DNA of 64,000 nucleotides, from assembly GCA_947000775.1 (NCBI GenBank), contig CAMQGK010000040.1, positions 495,001-559,000 on the forward strand. The letters are read 5' to 3'. Under the pieces are notes generated by a model. That model had not been told where the DNA came from. It did not search any database and was given only the letters and a program-made list of their open reading frames with translations. Each line of letters opens with the position of its first letter. The stretch's first letter is position 1. Shown here one piece after another: positions 1-11,605 of this stretch. This DNA comes from Pterois miles. Its lineage: Eukaryota; Chordata; Actinopteri; Perciformes; Scorpaenidae. Made by a program: the position numbers and the translations under genes.

Positions 1-58
1 TGACCTGGTTGGTACTGATGGATCCATCAGGTTCTCTAGTTTCAGATGAGACTAGTAT

Positions 59-99
<41 letters not shown>

Positions 100-240
100 C
101 TGACCTGGTTGGTACTGATGGATCCATCAGGTTCTCTAGTTTCAGATGAGACCAGTATGTAGTAGTAGTAGTAGTAGTAGTCTGACCTGGTTGGTACTGA
201 TGGATCCATCAGGTTCTCTAGTTTCAGATGAGACCAGGAT

Positions 241-284
<44 letters not shown>

Positions 285-343
285 CTGACCTGGTTGGTAC
301 TGATGGATCCATCAGGTTCTCTAGTTTCAGATGAGACCAGGAT

Positions 344-381
<38 letters not shown>

Positions 382-393
382 TGTTGTAGTCTG
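1..393. repeat. Compound minisatellite with (TAG)n tracts
   Basis: Four copies of an approximately 65-bp core begin at 1, 101, 183 and 286. Each core starts TGACCTGGTTGG and ends ATGAGACCAG, and each is followed by a (TAG)n run of variable length. The core is nearly invariant while the TAG run changes length, so each period is 80-105 bp. The array may extend left of the window. Confidence 0.93.
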
Positions 394-1204
394 ACCATAG
401 TAAATCTATCGTGGTTTTTATGTTTATAGATAAGATGAGATGAACTTTATTGATCAGCTGTCACAGCAGGAGAGAAAAGGAATAGTAAATATAAATATCT
501 GTGTGAACCATTATGAGTTCATGAAGTATGTAAAAACCAAAGTACTGATTATGATTAACACCAACTTAAATTGTAACTGAATTTATAAATTCAGAATAAA
601 TTTATTCTCAAGTTATTCATGTGATTATTTTTGTAATTTATTTTATATTTATTTTTTAAAATGGATTTATAAATATATATGCAAACAAATAAAAAATACA
701 TTAAAAGGAATATGAAACAAGAGTAAATAAGTAAGGGAATTTATACATAGATAAATAAATAAAGAAGCAAATTAAAACAGAAAAAAAGTATTTATGTCCC
801 GCTGTATCTATTAATCATTGGCTACATTTATTTTAGATATATTTGCTGTGTTTAATGACTGTTTATTTTTATGTATGGAGTTGTTTATTTCTGACTTTGG
901 CAGGTCCATCCTCCACGTGTTGGCTCTGCAGAAAGTGTGAAACGACTGAATTAGCCAGCGTGGACGTGTGAGGCAGTTATCGGACCTCGAGATGGCAGTA
1001 ACTTTATTTCATGACGGATCGGTGAGCAAGTCAACGCTCAGCATTGACCTTCCACACTTCAGGGCTCGTTGAGCCACTTTCAACCCATGAAATGCAGATG
1101 TCTTCATCAATTTGGTAATAAATGTCAAAATTAACACTAGCATTGATGTGTTTCATCGGAGTACTGTCATATCAGTAAGTTTACAGCAGTTTGCAGTACT
1201 TCTT
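394..1204. other. AT-rich intergenic sequence
   Basis: No coding potential is visible. A short GATAAGATGAGATGAACTTT stretch near 430-450 resembles the reverse complement of the 3-prime tail of fish LINE/SINE retroposons. The rest is AT-rich, with no recognised feature. Confidence 0.6.
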
Positions 1205-2050
1205 TAAAGGTGCAATGTGTATTACTCAGTGGTCTGTCTCCAGGTCTGAGAAGTGAAGTCAATGTTGAAGATCATTAAACCGTCATCCTGTCTACAGCCA
1301 GCAGGGGGCGACTCCTCTGGATCTATAGAGTCTATAGGAAATGATCCTCCTCTGATTGATTACCTCAGTAAACACTGTAAACATCAGTTTCTGGTCTCAG
1401 TCTCTAGTTTCAGTCTTCTTCAGTCCAGCAGGATGTTCATTTAGTAGATTATGGTCCATTTAGAGTCAGATAGACCAGAAAGCAGGGGAGGGGCGGGGCT
1501 ACCTGGTGATTGACAGGTTGCTACCACAGTGTTGCCTGTTTGGGAGTTGTCTGTGTTTTCGTCTTAGACCTTTAACCCTTTCAGTGTTTTCTGTTCATAG
1601 ACGGTTAATTTTAATGTTTTGGTCATTTAAAAATGTTTTTTTCAACATTTGGTTGTGCCTCCACCCCATCATGTCATTTCTGGTTTCAAAAAACCAAGGT
1701 GGCGACAGCCAAATATGAAGATGGCAAACAAAAAAACAAGATGGTGATGGCTGAAAACCAAGACAGTGATAGCCAAAATGCTGAACTCTGGCCTTGGCTC
1801 CACCCTCTTGGGTCACTTCTTGTCCCATAGAACCAAGATGGCGACAGCCAAAAACCAAGACTGACTATGTCCTCTTCTCATGTACAGCCTGTGGTCTGAA
1901 CACGTAATATTGGAGCTGACTTAGCTTAGCACAAAGGCAGGACATTGGGAGGAGACAACCCCGCAACCACAGAGGAATTTATTAGTCACTACCAGGAAAT
2001 ATTACGCCGTGACCACCGTTTTTACGCTGTAGTTTCTGCAGGGGTTAAAC
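1205..2050. repeat. Dispersed teleost repeat with AAGATGGCGACAGCC motifs
   Basis: The stretch carries CAGCAGGGGGCGACTCC, GGCGGGGCTACCTGGTG and several degenerate copies of ACCAAGATGGCGACAGCCAA. I recognise this arrangement from a common percomorph interspersed repeat, but I cannot place it in a transposon class. Short open frames inside it (for example 1253-1444) show no protein homology that I recognise. Edges are approximate. Confidence 0.55.
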
Positions 2051-2759
2051 TAGAGAAGCGTCGGACTCGGTGAGCTCTGGAGGAGCCAGCAGGTAGTTTC
2101 TTACCTTTGGACAAAGCCTGGTTGGCTGTTTGTGTCTTTGTGCTAAGCTAACTGTCTTCTGCTGTGGCTTGATATGTAGCGTACAGACATGAGGGCGGTA
2201 CTGGTCTTGAATGAAGTTAATCTCCTTTGATTGGATGTGTTTTCTGTATTTCAGGGGGTGTGAAGAGTCCAGAGCCGTCAGATTTCAACCAGCCACAGTA
2301 TCGCTGCAGTGAGGGAACTCTTTCTCTGCGCTTTTCACTCATCAGATACTCAGATCTGCGTCTGGAAGGTGCGTTTGATTTGTCCACCTCTTCCAGTGTT
2401 TTTGTCCTTGTAGAAAAAGGAGCGACGGCGGTTGTCGGAAGACTAATGCTGCTCTGCGTCTTTGTCCTCAGACGGGTGGCGGCTGCTGTCGCTGCCTGGC
2501 GGGTGTCACAGCTCTGTTGGTGTTTCTGGAGGCTGGCTGATGGTGAAGCTTCCCTTTACTGGCTGCTCCGCAGAGACACAGGTACCCCCCCACTCACCAC
2601 GGCTGACTCTCAGCCTGCATCCCGCCACGTTATCTCTAGTCCCATGATGCCTTGCCAGACTTCTGGTTGTTCCTGTCACTGAAAACATATCTGTGATAGT
2701 TGGTGATATGATTCAGGCGTCTTCACTTCTCTTGGAGATTTTAGTTTATTTTGACCTGG
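2051..2759. other. Intergenic, nothing recognised
   Basis: Open frames here, such as 2227-2682 plus, have no recognisable domain and unconvincing composition. A single exon of an unknown gene cannot be excluded. Confidence 0.5.
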
Positions 2760-2783
2760 TCTATCTATCTATCTATCTATCTG

Positions 2784-2823
<40 letters not shown>

Positions 2824-2825
2824 CT

Positions 2826-2920
<95 letters not shown>

Positions 2921-2929
2921 GTCTATCTG

Positions 2930-2960
<31 letters not shown>

Positions 2961-2961
2961 G

Positions 2962-3008
<47 letters not shown>

Positions 3009-3017
3009 GTCTACCTG

Positions 3018-3088
<71 letters not shown>

Positions 3089-3195
3089 GTCTACCTGTCT
3101 ATCTATCTATCTGTCTATCTATCTATCTATCTCTCTGTCTATCTATCTATCTGTCTGTCTATCTATCTATCTATCTGTCTATCTATCTCTCTTCT

Positions 3196-3242
<47 letters not shown>

Positions 3243-3295
3243 GTCTGTCTATCTATCTATCTGTCTATCTATCTGTCTATCTATCTATCTATCTG

Positions 3296-3334
<39 letters not shown>

Positions 3335-3361
3335 GTTTTTCTTCTATCTGTCTATCTATCG

Positions 3362-3456
<95 letters not shown>

Positions 3457-3461
3457 GTCTG

Positions 3462-3492
<31 letters not shown>

Positions 3493-3554
3493 GTCTATCT
3501 ATCTATCTCTCTGTCTATCTGTCTATCTATCTATCTATCTGTCTATCTATCTAC
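2760..3554. repeat. (CTAT)n tetranucleotide microsatellite, about 795 bp
   Basis: Nearly continuous CTAT units with scattered CTGT, CTAC and CTCT variants and a few TTCT interruptions near 2825, 3192 and 3338. A tetranucleotide stays open in several frames, which explains the long YLSI-repeat open frames (2693-3589 and 2751-3572). They are not genes. Confidence 0.97.
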
Positions 3555-3577
3555 CAATGGCTCAGACTTTGAGAGCA

Positions 3578-3690
3578 ATAAGGGGTTAAGTGTCTTGCTC
3601 AAGGACACTTTGACATGTGACTGGAGCAGCCGGGGATCGAACCCCCGACCTTCTGATTAGTGGGTGACCTGCTCTATTCTCTGAGCCACA
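3578..3690 (-). mobile_element. tRNA-derived SINE fragment
   Basis: Read on the minus strand, the sequence has a tRNA-like head. An A-box-like TGGCTCAGAG is followed by a B-box GGTTCGATCCC. After that comes the fish SINE body with AAGTGTCCTTGAGCAAGACA. These are polymerase III internal promoter elements. The copy abuts the (CTAT)n array and has no visible full 3-prime tail, so it is probably truncated. Confidence 0.75.
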
Positions 3691-3817
3691 CATAACTGAA
3701 ACTATATTGTGTATTTGTGGTTTTGAAATATTTCCATGTGTGGTAACAACCAGGTGGTTCTGCTGAATATGAATATTGATCTTTTCATGAGATTTGCGAG
3801 AATAACGTAAAGCTTCA

Positions 3818-4496
<679 letters not shown>

Positions 4497-6296
4497 CCGC
4501 TTCATCACTCGCTTTACGCTTCATCACTCGCTTTACGCTTCATCACTCGCTGTACGCTTCATCACTCGCTTTACGCTTCATCACTCGCTTTACGCTTCAT
4601 CACTCGCTGTACGCTTCATCACTCGCTTTACGCTTCATCACTCGCTTTACGCTTCACCACTCGCTTTACGCTTCATCACTCGCTTTACGCTTCATCACTC
4701 GCTTTACGCTTCATCACTCGCTTTACGCTGTACGCGTCATCACTCGCTTTACGCTTCATCACTCGCTTTACGCTTCATCACTCGCTTTACGCTGTACGCG
4801 TCATCACTCGCTTTACGCTTCATCACTCGCTTTACGCTGTACGCTTCATCACTCGCTTTACGCTTCATCACTCGCTTTACGCTGTACGCTCCATCACTCG
4901 CTTTACGCTTCATCACTCGCTTTACGCTTCATCACTCGCTTTACGCTGTACGCTTCATCACTCGCTTTACGCTTCATCACTCGCTTTACGCTGTACGCTT
5001 CATCACTCGCTTTACGCTTCATCACTCGCTTTACGCTGTACGCTTCATCACTCGCTTTACGCTTCATCACTCGCTTTACGCTGTACGCTTCATCACTCGC
5101 TTTACGCTTCATCACTCGCTTTACGCTTCATCACTCGCTTTACGCTGTACGCTTCATCACTCGCTTTACGCTTCATCACTCGCTTTATGCTTTACGCTTC
5201 ATCACTCGCTTTACGCTTCATCACTCGCTTTACGCTTCATCACTCGCTTTACACTTCATCACTCGCTTTGCGCTTCATCACTCGCTTTATGCTTTACGCT
5301 TCATCACTCACTTTACGCTTTACGCTTCATCACTCGCTTTACGCTTCATCACTCGCTTTGCGCTTCATCACTCGCTGTACGCTTCATCACTCGCTTTACG
5401 CTTCATCACTCGCTTTATGCTTTACGCTTCATCACTCGCTTTACGCTTTACGCTTCATCACTCGCTTTACGCTTTACGCTTCATCACTCGCTTTACGCTT
5501 CATCACTCGCTTTACGCTTCATCACTCGCTTTGCGCTTCATCACTCGCTTTACGCTTCATCACTCGCTTTACGCTTCATCACTCGCTTTACGCTTTACGC
5601 TTCATCACTCGCTTTACGCTTCATCACTCGCTTTACGCTTCATCACTCGCTTTACGCTGTACGCTTCATCACTCGCTTTACGCTTCATCACTTGCTTTAC
5701 GCTTCATCACTCGCTTTACGCTTCATCACTCGCTTTACGCTTCATCACTCGCTTTACGCTGTACGCTTCATCACTCGCTTTACGCTTCATCACTCGCTTT
5801 ACGCTTTACGCTTCATCACTCGCTTTACGCTTCATCACTCGCTTTACGCTTTACGCTTCATCACTCGCTTTACGCTTCATCACTTGCTTTACGCTTCATC
5901 ACTCGCTTTACGCTTCATCACTCGCTTTACGCTTCATCACTCGCTTTACGCTTCATCACTTGCTTTACGCTTCATCACTCGCTTTACGCTTCATCACTCG
6001 CTTTACGCTTCATCACTCGCTTTACGCTTCATCACTCGCTTTACGCTGTACGCTTCATCACTCGCTTTACGCTTCATCACTCGCTTTACGCTTTACGCTT
6101 CATCACTCGCTTTACGCTTTACGCTTCATCACTCGCTTTACGCTTTACGCTTCATCACTCGCTTTACGCTTCATCACTTGCTTTACGCTTCATCACTCGC
6201 TTTACGCTTCATCACTCGCTTTACGCTGTACGCTTCATCACTCGCTTTACGCTTCATCACTCGCTTTACGCTTCATCACTCGCTTTACGCTTCACT
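4497..6296. repeat. 1.8 kb minisatellite with 19-bp and 26-bp units
   Basis: The basic 19-bp unit is TTCATCACTCGCTTTACGC. An optional 7-bp insert (TGTACGC or TTTACGC) makes a 26-bp variant. The two lengths alternate irregularly, giving roughly 85-90 units. Neither 19 nor 26 is divisible by three and the unit has no stop codon, so all plus frames stay open (up to 631 codons at 4407-6302). The predicted protein only cycles through HHSLYASSLALRF-like blocks and is not credible as a gene product. Confidence 0.96.
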
Positions 6297-6649
6297 CTGT
6301 GACGCTCCACATCAGGACTGGGCCATTAGCCACAGGGGCCAAACAATAACTGCCAGCAGAAACCTCTATTTTATCACCACAGGAAACTCACGGGGCCCTT
6401 ATTGATCAGCATTTATTCTCCTGAACATCACTCATAACAGCAGATTATTAATAAACTGACATTATGTAGAGGAGTCTATGAACCGGACAGGACTGACTGG
6501 TTAGGGGAGGAATGTTTCCCTTAACTTAACTCAACAGTTAACTGAACATTAACACTTACATTTAACAGTTAACTGAACATTAACGATTACATATTACATT
6601 TAACTTAACTAAACCTACCAATTTGTTTTTTATCGCGTTAAAGAGTCTG
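6297..6649. other. Intergenic, short direct repeat
   Basis: Contains two copies of a TTAACAGTTAACTGAACATTAAC-like 25-30 bp segment around 6528-6590. No gene is visible. Confidence 0.5.
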
Positions 6650-7112
6650 ATATATTATATTAGGATTTATTATGTTTTATATTATATTATGTTTTATTAC
6701 ATAATATAATATAATATTATATTATATTCTGTTTTATTATATTATATTATATAATATTATATTCTGTTTTATATTATATTATATAATATTATATTATGTT
6801 TTATTACATAATATAATATAATATTATATTATATTCTGTTTTATTATATTATATTATATAATATTATATTATGTTTTATATTATATTATATTATGTTTTA
6901 TATTATATTATGTTTTATTACATAATATAATATAATATAATATTATATTCTGTTTTATTATATTATATTATATAATATTATATTATGTTTTATATTATAT
7001 TATATTATATAATATTATATTATGTTTTATTACATAATATAATATAATATAATATTATATTCTGTTTTATTATATTTATAATATTATATTCTGTTTTATA
7101 TTATATTATATT
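6650..7112. repeat. AT-rich higher-order tandem repeat, about 110-bp period
   Basis: Nearly pure A/T with periodic TTCTGTTTTA and GTTTTATTAC markers. GTTTTATTAC occurs at about 6691, 6798, 6912 and 7024, spaced 107-114 bp. Short TATAT-type repeats are therefore organised into an approximately 110-bp higher-order unit. Confidence 0.85.
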
Positions 7113-7504
7113 GCTGTTGTTAAAGTGTTATCAGGCTGGAGTTGTGATAATGTGTTTAATTGCTCTCGGAGGACAATAGAGGTAATGACCTGTTGACCAC
7201 CTCTGACTTAATTACTTCATCTCAGTAACGGTGTGTTAGTAGTACACGGTGGCTCAGTTTGTCCCCTGAGGTCGAGCGCCGTGACCTCTGGGTCATCATT
7301 ATCCGTCGGCTGCAGTCGGACCGGTCCCCGGGGCCTGGAGGCGCCTCACTAAGGACCCGTTAGACCAGCTGAGGGCCTCCGTGGACGGCCCACTGGAGTC
7401 ACCTCAGCGTTGCATCATGCTGAAAACAACAACAATCCCTCACAGCCGTGTGAACATGGACTTCCTCAGAACTTCAGCAGCACGTTTTCTGTCATGAACT
7501 TTAT
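7113..7504. other. GC-rich unique segment
   Basis: Sequence complexity rises sharply here. 7240-7430 is the most GC-rich unique stretch of the first 9 kb, with GGTCCCCGGGGCCTGG and several CpGs. No open frame or motif identifies it. It could be a conserved non-coding element or an exon of an unknown gene. Confidence 0.35.
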
Positions 7505-8760
7505 GGATTCAGTTTCTTAAGTTACAGAAAGTTGAAGTAACAAGTACATTTACTCAAGTACTGCACTTAAGTACAAATCTGAGGTACTGGTACTTCACTT
7601 TTCCATTTCATGATACCTCATACTTCTACTTTACTGCATCTTTTTTGCCAGTATGTTTATTTTAGAGCTACAGTTATCAGTTACTTTACAAATTAAGATT
7701 TCACATATAAAATATAAGAAATACTAATGAATTAAAACAATATGAAGTAGTTAAAATTAAACACTAAATGCTGCTTATATGTTATTAATTATATAGTCAT
7801 AATTTAGTATTTTTATATTTTTACATTAATAGTATTCCATTCATATAATATATAATAGTATACAACACACATGGGGTATTTTTCTGAGTACTTTTTCTGT
7901 CAACAGTACCGTAGTTTTACTAAAGAAGTATTTTTGCAGTGTGGTATTAGTATTCCAAAGGAAATCATTCAACTTTTTAACTTGATTTTTACATTTTTAC
8001 AATGTGGTATTAGTACTTGTACTGAAACACGAGTACTTCCTCCACCACTAAAATACACAGTACATTGATCTAACAGATAATTACAAGTTTAATGATGTAA
8101 TATTAGAAGTAGTAGTGGTAGAAGTAATAGTATTAGTAGTATTTATTCTGAGGGAAGTTGTTTTTTTACTTGAAATGAAGTTTTCCTCAACTTTTCCATT
8201 TTTACAGTGTGGTATTAGTACTTTTACTTAAACAGGAGTACTTCCTACACCACTCAAACAAAATTACAAGTTGGAATGATGTAAAATTAGAAAGTACTCT
8301 ACTGTCGTATTAGTACTTTTATATAAACATGAGTACTTCCCCCACCACCGAAATACACAGTACATTAATCACATAGAAAATTACAAGTTGTAATGATGTA
8401 TAATTAGAACAGGTAGTAGTAGTAGTAGTAGTACTACAGGGCTAAGACGTTATGTTAAGATAAGATTAAACTTTATTTATTCTGAAGGAAATCATTAAAC
8501 TTTTAACTTTTTTCTCGTTTTTTTTTCCCATTTTTACAGTATGGTATTAGTACTTGCTCTTAAACCGCTGAAATACACAGAACATTGATCACATAGAAAA
8601 ATATAATTGTAATGATTTATAATTAGACTTTAACTAAGTAGTAGTAGTAAAACACAACTGGAAAGTTATGTTAAGACAAAAGATAAAACTTTATTTAGTG
8701 TGAGGGAAACTGTTAACGGTTTTCTGAACTTTTCCATTTTTACAGTGTGTGAAATAATAA
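7505..8760. repeat. Degraded AAGTAC-type dispersed/tandem repeat
   Basis: TACAGTGTGGTATTAGTACT and AGTACTTCCTCCACCACT, a pair familiar from a very abundant teleost interspersed repeat, recur at about 7935, 8000, 8205, 8300 and 8540. Between them lie TACACAGTACATTGATC and TTACAAGTTGTAATGATG modules. The copies form an irregular partial tandem array with small TAG runs. Class is uncertain; a non-autonomous DNA transposon is possible. Confidence 0.6.
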
Positions 8761-9399
8761 TCCATGATGTAACTTGACAAACAACAAAGGACATAAACGG
8801 TGTCATTTCTTTTACTAAAATCCTTTTATTAATTTTGGTCATCTAGCCATCACAGTTTGGTCTCTCACATCCTTATGCTTGCCCTTTTTCTCTGCCAGGA
8901 GCCGCTGATACGAGATAATAGTGGTCATAATGTGTTAGTTATGGCTGATCGGTATATCACTATAGTATAGATGCAGTACAAAATAAGATGTAAACTAGTT
9001 GTGTTCTCAAAGTGTACTATTCTTACACTTAAAGTACACTTAAAGGTAAACTTTCATAAAGTAAAAAGTGGGCCAGTTTAGTACTGATAAGTATTAAAGC
9101 AGTACACTTATACTGCTACTACACTGATATTAGTGTACTTACTACCTAAGATATATACGAGAAATATCTATTCATCATCATCTTCAGGGAGAAAATGTTC
9201 AGTCGCTGTCTAATATATGAGGAAATCAGTGTCATCCACCTGTCGGTGTCATAATGGTGTTAGTTATGGCTGATGGGTGTATATACAGCATTAACATACA
9301 CACATGCTGGATATTAGGAGAATGCTATCCTAAATAAAGGAATTAGATGAGGAGTCTGAAGACAGGCGACCCTCCACACAGGAAATCAGCAATTTAGTA
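8761..9399. other. 3-prime flank of OR1
   Basis: AT-rich, no coding features. GTCATAATG(G)TGTTAGTTATGGCTGAT occurs twice (about 8924 and 9248), a small local duplication. Confidence 0.5.
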
Positions 9400-10332
9400 T
9401 TAGTGTGCTTTGACCCGACAAAACAACATCTTGAGGTGCTTTGAAATTTCTGTCATTTTGAGTCCATATATGATTGGATTAAAAAGGGGATGATACAGAA
9501 TGATCTGTAAAGTCATTATCAAACGCACAGTTTTCGGAACATCGGATCCGAGTCGAACCGTAGTGACGTCGTACGTGACGAAACAGGAATAGTTGACGAG
9601 AACCAGCAGATGAGGTAAACAGGTCTGTGCAGCTCTTCTCCGGACGGCTCTGCTCCGCCGATAGGTGATTATTAATATCCTGCCGTATGTAAACAGTATG
9701 AAGAGCACAGGGAGGAGGGCAGCATTTAGCAATACAACCACACCGTATATAGATAGCGACCTGGAGCTCACACACTGAATGCTGGATATTACATTATTGC
9801 AAAAAATCCCTTGCAGAGTAAAGCTACAGAGTTTGTTATACAGAGCGACCGCCGCTGTCGTCTCAAAAGCAGGCACAAGCCAAGATAACACCACGAACAC
9901 GCAGACCGTCGTTTTCTTCATGATCGTCGGATATTGCAGAGGTTTACATATAGACACGTACCTGTCATAGGCCATGGCCGACAACAGCAAGAACTCTGAA
10001 TACACCAGAGTGTAATACATAACGCCTTGAAAAAAACAGGCTGAATAAGATATGATCTGTTCCTCAGATAAAAAGTCGAATAAAAGCTTTGGGTAGATGG
10101 CAGTGCTGAAAAGAACTGAGTTGATTAACAGAGCTGCGATAAAAATGTACATCGGCTCGTGGAGGTTTTTGTGAATGCAGATAAGAGACACAATACTAGA
10201 GTTACTGCAGATTATTAGAAGATAAGCTGTAAATGTGATCATAAAATAAAGATATTTATATTTGTGCAGTTCCACATGCCCATCAAGAGATATATATGTT
10301 TCATTCAGTCCATCATCGATCCAGGTTTTCAT
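9400..10332 (-). CDS. Olfactory receptor OR1 (teleost, single exon)
   Basis: Seven-transmembrane odorant receptor, expected in olfactory sensory-neuron cilia coupled to an olfactory G protein. With the start at 10332 the protein is 310 residues, matching its paralogues. The same frame is open to an upstream ATG at 10422 (340 residues), but the extra 30 residues align to nothing in the other ORs, so the downstream ATG is preferred. Visible features: N-glycosylation site NET near the N terminus; LHEPMYIFIAALLINS in TM2; MAYDRYVSICKPLQYP after TM3 (canonical DRY); extracellular cysteines around TM3 and loop 2; FTYGRILI at the end of TM5; RRRAAQTCLPHL into TM6; PLFNPIIYGLK in TM7. Together with OR2 it is one of the two divergent members. 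Its 3-prime half is richer in CpG than the others. Family membership is secure; the group (probably teleost delta) is inferred. Confidence 0.95.
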   Translation of the reverse strand: MKTWIDDGLNETYISLDGHVELHKYKYLYFMITFTAYLLIICSNSSIVSLICIHKNLHEPMYIFIAALLINSVLFSTAIYPKLLFDFLSEEQIISYSACFFQGVMYYTLVYSEFLLLSAMAYDRYVSICKPLQYPTIMKKTTVCVFVVLSWLVPAFETTAAVALYNKLCSFTLQGIFCNNVISSIQCVSSRSLSIYGVVVLLNAALLPVLFILFTYGRILIITYRRSRAVRRRAAQTCLPHLLVLVNYSCFVTYDVTTVRLGSDVPKTVRLIMTLQIILYHPLFNPIIYGLKMTEISKHLKMLFCRVKAH

Positions 10333-10470
10333 CACTGAGGCAGGTAGCTCATACAACAGGTGTGAATATGAACCTTTGAAGACTGCAGAACCGTATGACC
10401 TGTACTCAACTGTTTTATTCATTCACAGACGCCCAAGTCAGTCGTGTTTATGTCTATGGGATTTTTTTTA

Positions 10471-10538
10471 ATGAGACTGCTTCACCCTCCATGCACATCA
10501 TTAAACTGACATGCAAACAACTTCAGCAAACTCCAGAG
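10471..10538 (-). promoter_or_regulatory. Conserved OR upstream block, OR1 copy
   Basis: Read in the gene sense, it carries CTCTGGAGTTTGCTGAAGTT, then TTTAATGATG, then GCATGGAGGGTGAAGC, about 140-205 bp before the start codon. The same order of motifs precedes the other seven ORs. TTTAATGA resembles a homeodomain (Lhx/Emx-type) site, which is a known OR promoter component. Function is inferred. Confidence 0.5.
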
Positions 10539-10995
10539 ACCAGGGCCCACAGGTACCGTTTGACCTCTTAATGGTGGTGTTCCCTCATCGGATCAAGTGT
10601 TCAGATCCTTTACTGCTGTGAAAGTTTAGCAATTGTGAAAATACCGACTTTACACTTTCAGAGGATCTAGTAGGTTCAGTTCGACGGTACTGACGTCATC
10701 CGAAACTAGAAAACCTGAGGGATCAAATGGTCATGTGAACTTTTTAGGAAGGAGGTTCAAACGCTTCAAAGTTGGGCTAAATTTTGACAAGGAAAAACTG
10801 TCACGTCCATGTTCAAAGGGGTCCGTTGACCTCTGACCTCCAGATGTGTGGATGTTAATGGGTTCTCTGGGTCCCACCAGTCTCCCCTTTACAGACATGC
10901 CCACTTTACTTATTGTCTCCTATTGTGAAATGGTGTATCTGAGTATTTCTGCATACTGGGTCCCTAAACAGTGTTGAATCCCATAAACTGGGTCT
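10539..10995. other. Intergenic upstream of OR1
   Basis: No gene or recognised repeat. CTAGTAGGTTCAGTTCGACGG-like sequence near 10666 faintly resembles the core of the minisatellite at position 1, but too weakly to call. Confidence 0.4.
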
Positions 10996-11605
10996 CAGTG
11001 TAAAGATAAGATAAGATAAGATAAGATGAACCTTTATTAATCCCCGGAGGGAAATTCAGGTGTCTTAGCAGCATCAACAACAGTACAGATGAAGACAGTA
11101 CAGTAAAAAGTAAAAGAGAAGGTGCAGTGAATGAAATAAGGTGCAATGAAGATAATTGACAATAAAAATAAATAAGTAACAGTAATCAGTAAAGTGCAGC
11201 AGGTGGTGAGTATTGTATATGCACAGCATATGTATATGTAATTATATAATTATGTGTAATTATATACATTTGGAATAAATACAGAGCAGATGATCAGAGT
11301 CACATGGGGTCAGACCTTGGTTCTGGTTTAGACCTTGGTTCTGGTTCAGACCTTGGTTATGGAGCCTGACGGCCACCAACAGAAAGGACTGACCCAGACG
11401 GTTTGTAGTGGGCTGAGGGGGGATCGGTCTCTGGCTGAATGGACTCCTCATCTGGACCAGTTGGTCATAGAGGGGGTGGGAGGGGTTCTCCTCCTGGTCC
11501 TCCCCTCTGCCACCAGCTCCAGACTGTCCAGCTCACATCCAACCACAGACCCAGCCCTCCTCACCAGTTTGTTCAGTTTGGTGGCATCTCTGGTGCTGAT
11601 GCCCC
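10996..11605 (-). mobile_element. L2/Rex1-like LINE 3-prime fragment
   Basis: The plus strand opens with (GATAA)n, then GATGAACCTTTATTAATCCC. This is the reverse complement of a LINE tail ending in TAATAAAGG...(CTTAT)n. At 11500-11600 the minus strand reads KLNKLVRRAGSVVG and ELDSLELVAEGR, which matches the extreme C terminus of fish Rex1-type reverse transcriptase proteins. The frame then decays. A short triplicated GGTTCTGGTTYAGACCTT lies at 11310-11360. This is a dead fragment. Confidence 0.75.

Noticed and set aside
2693..3589. Two overlapping YLSI-repeat open frames
   Set aside because: Translation of a (CTAT)n microsatellite.
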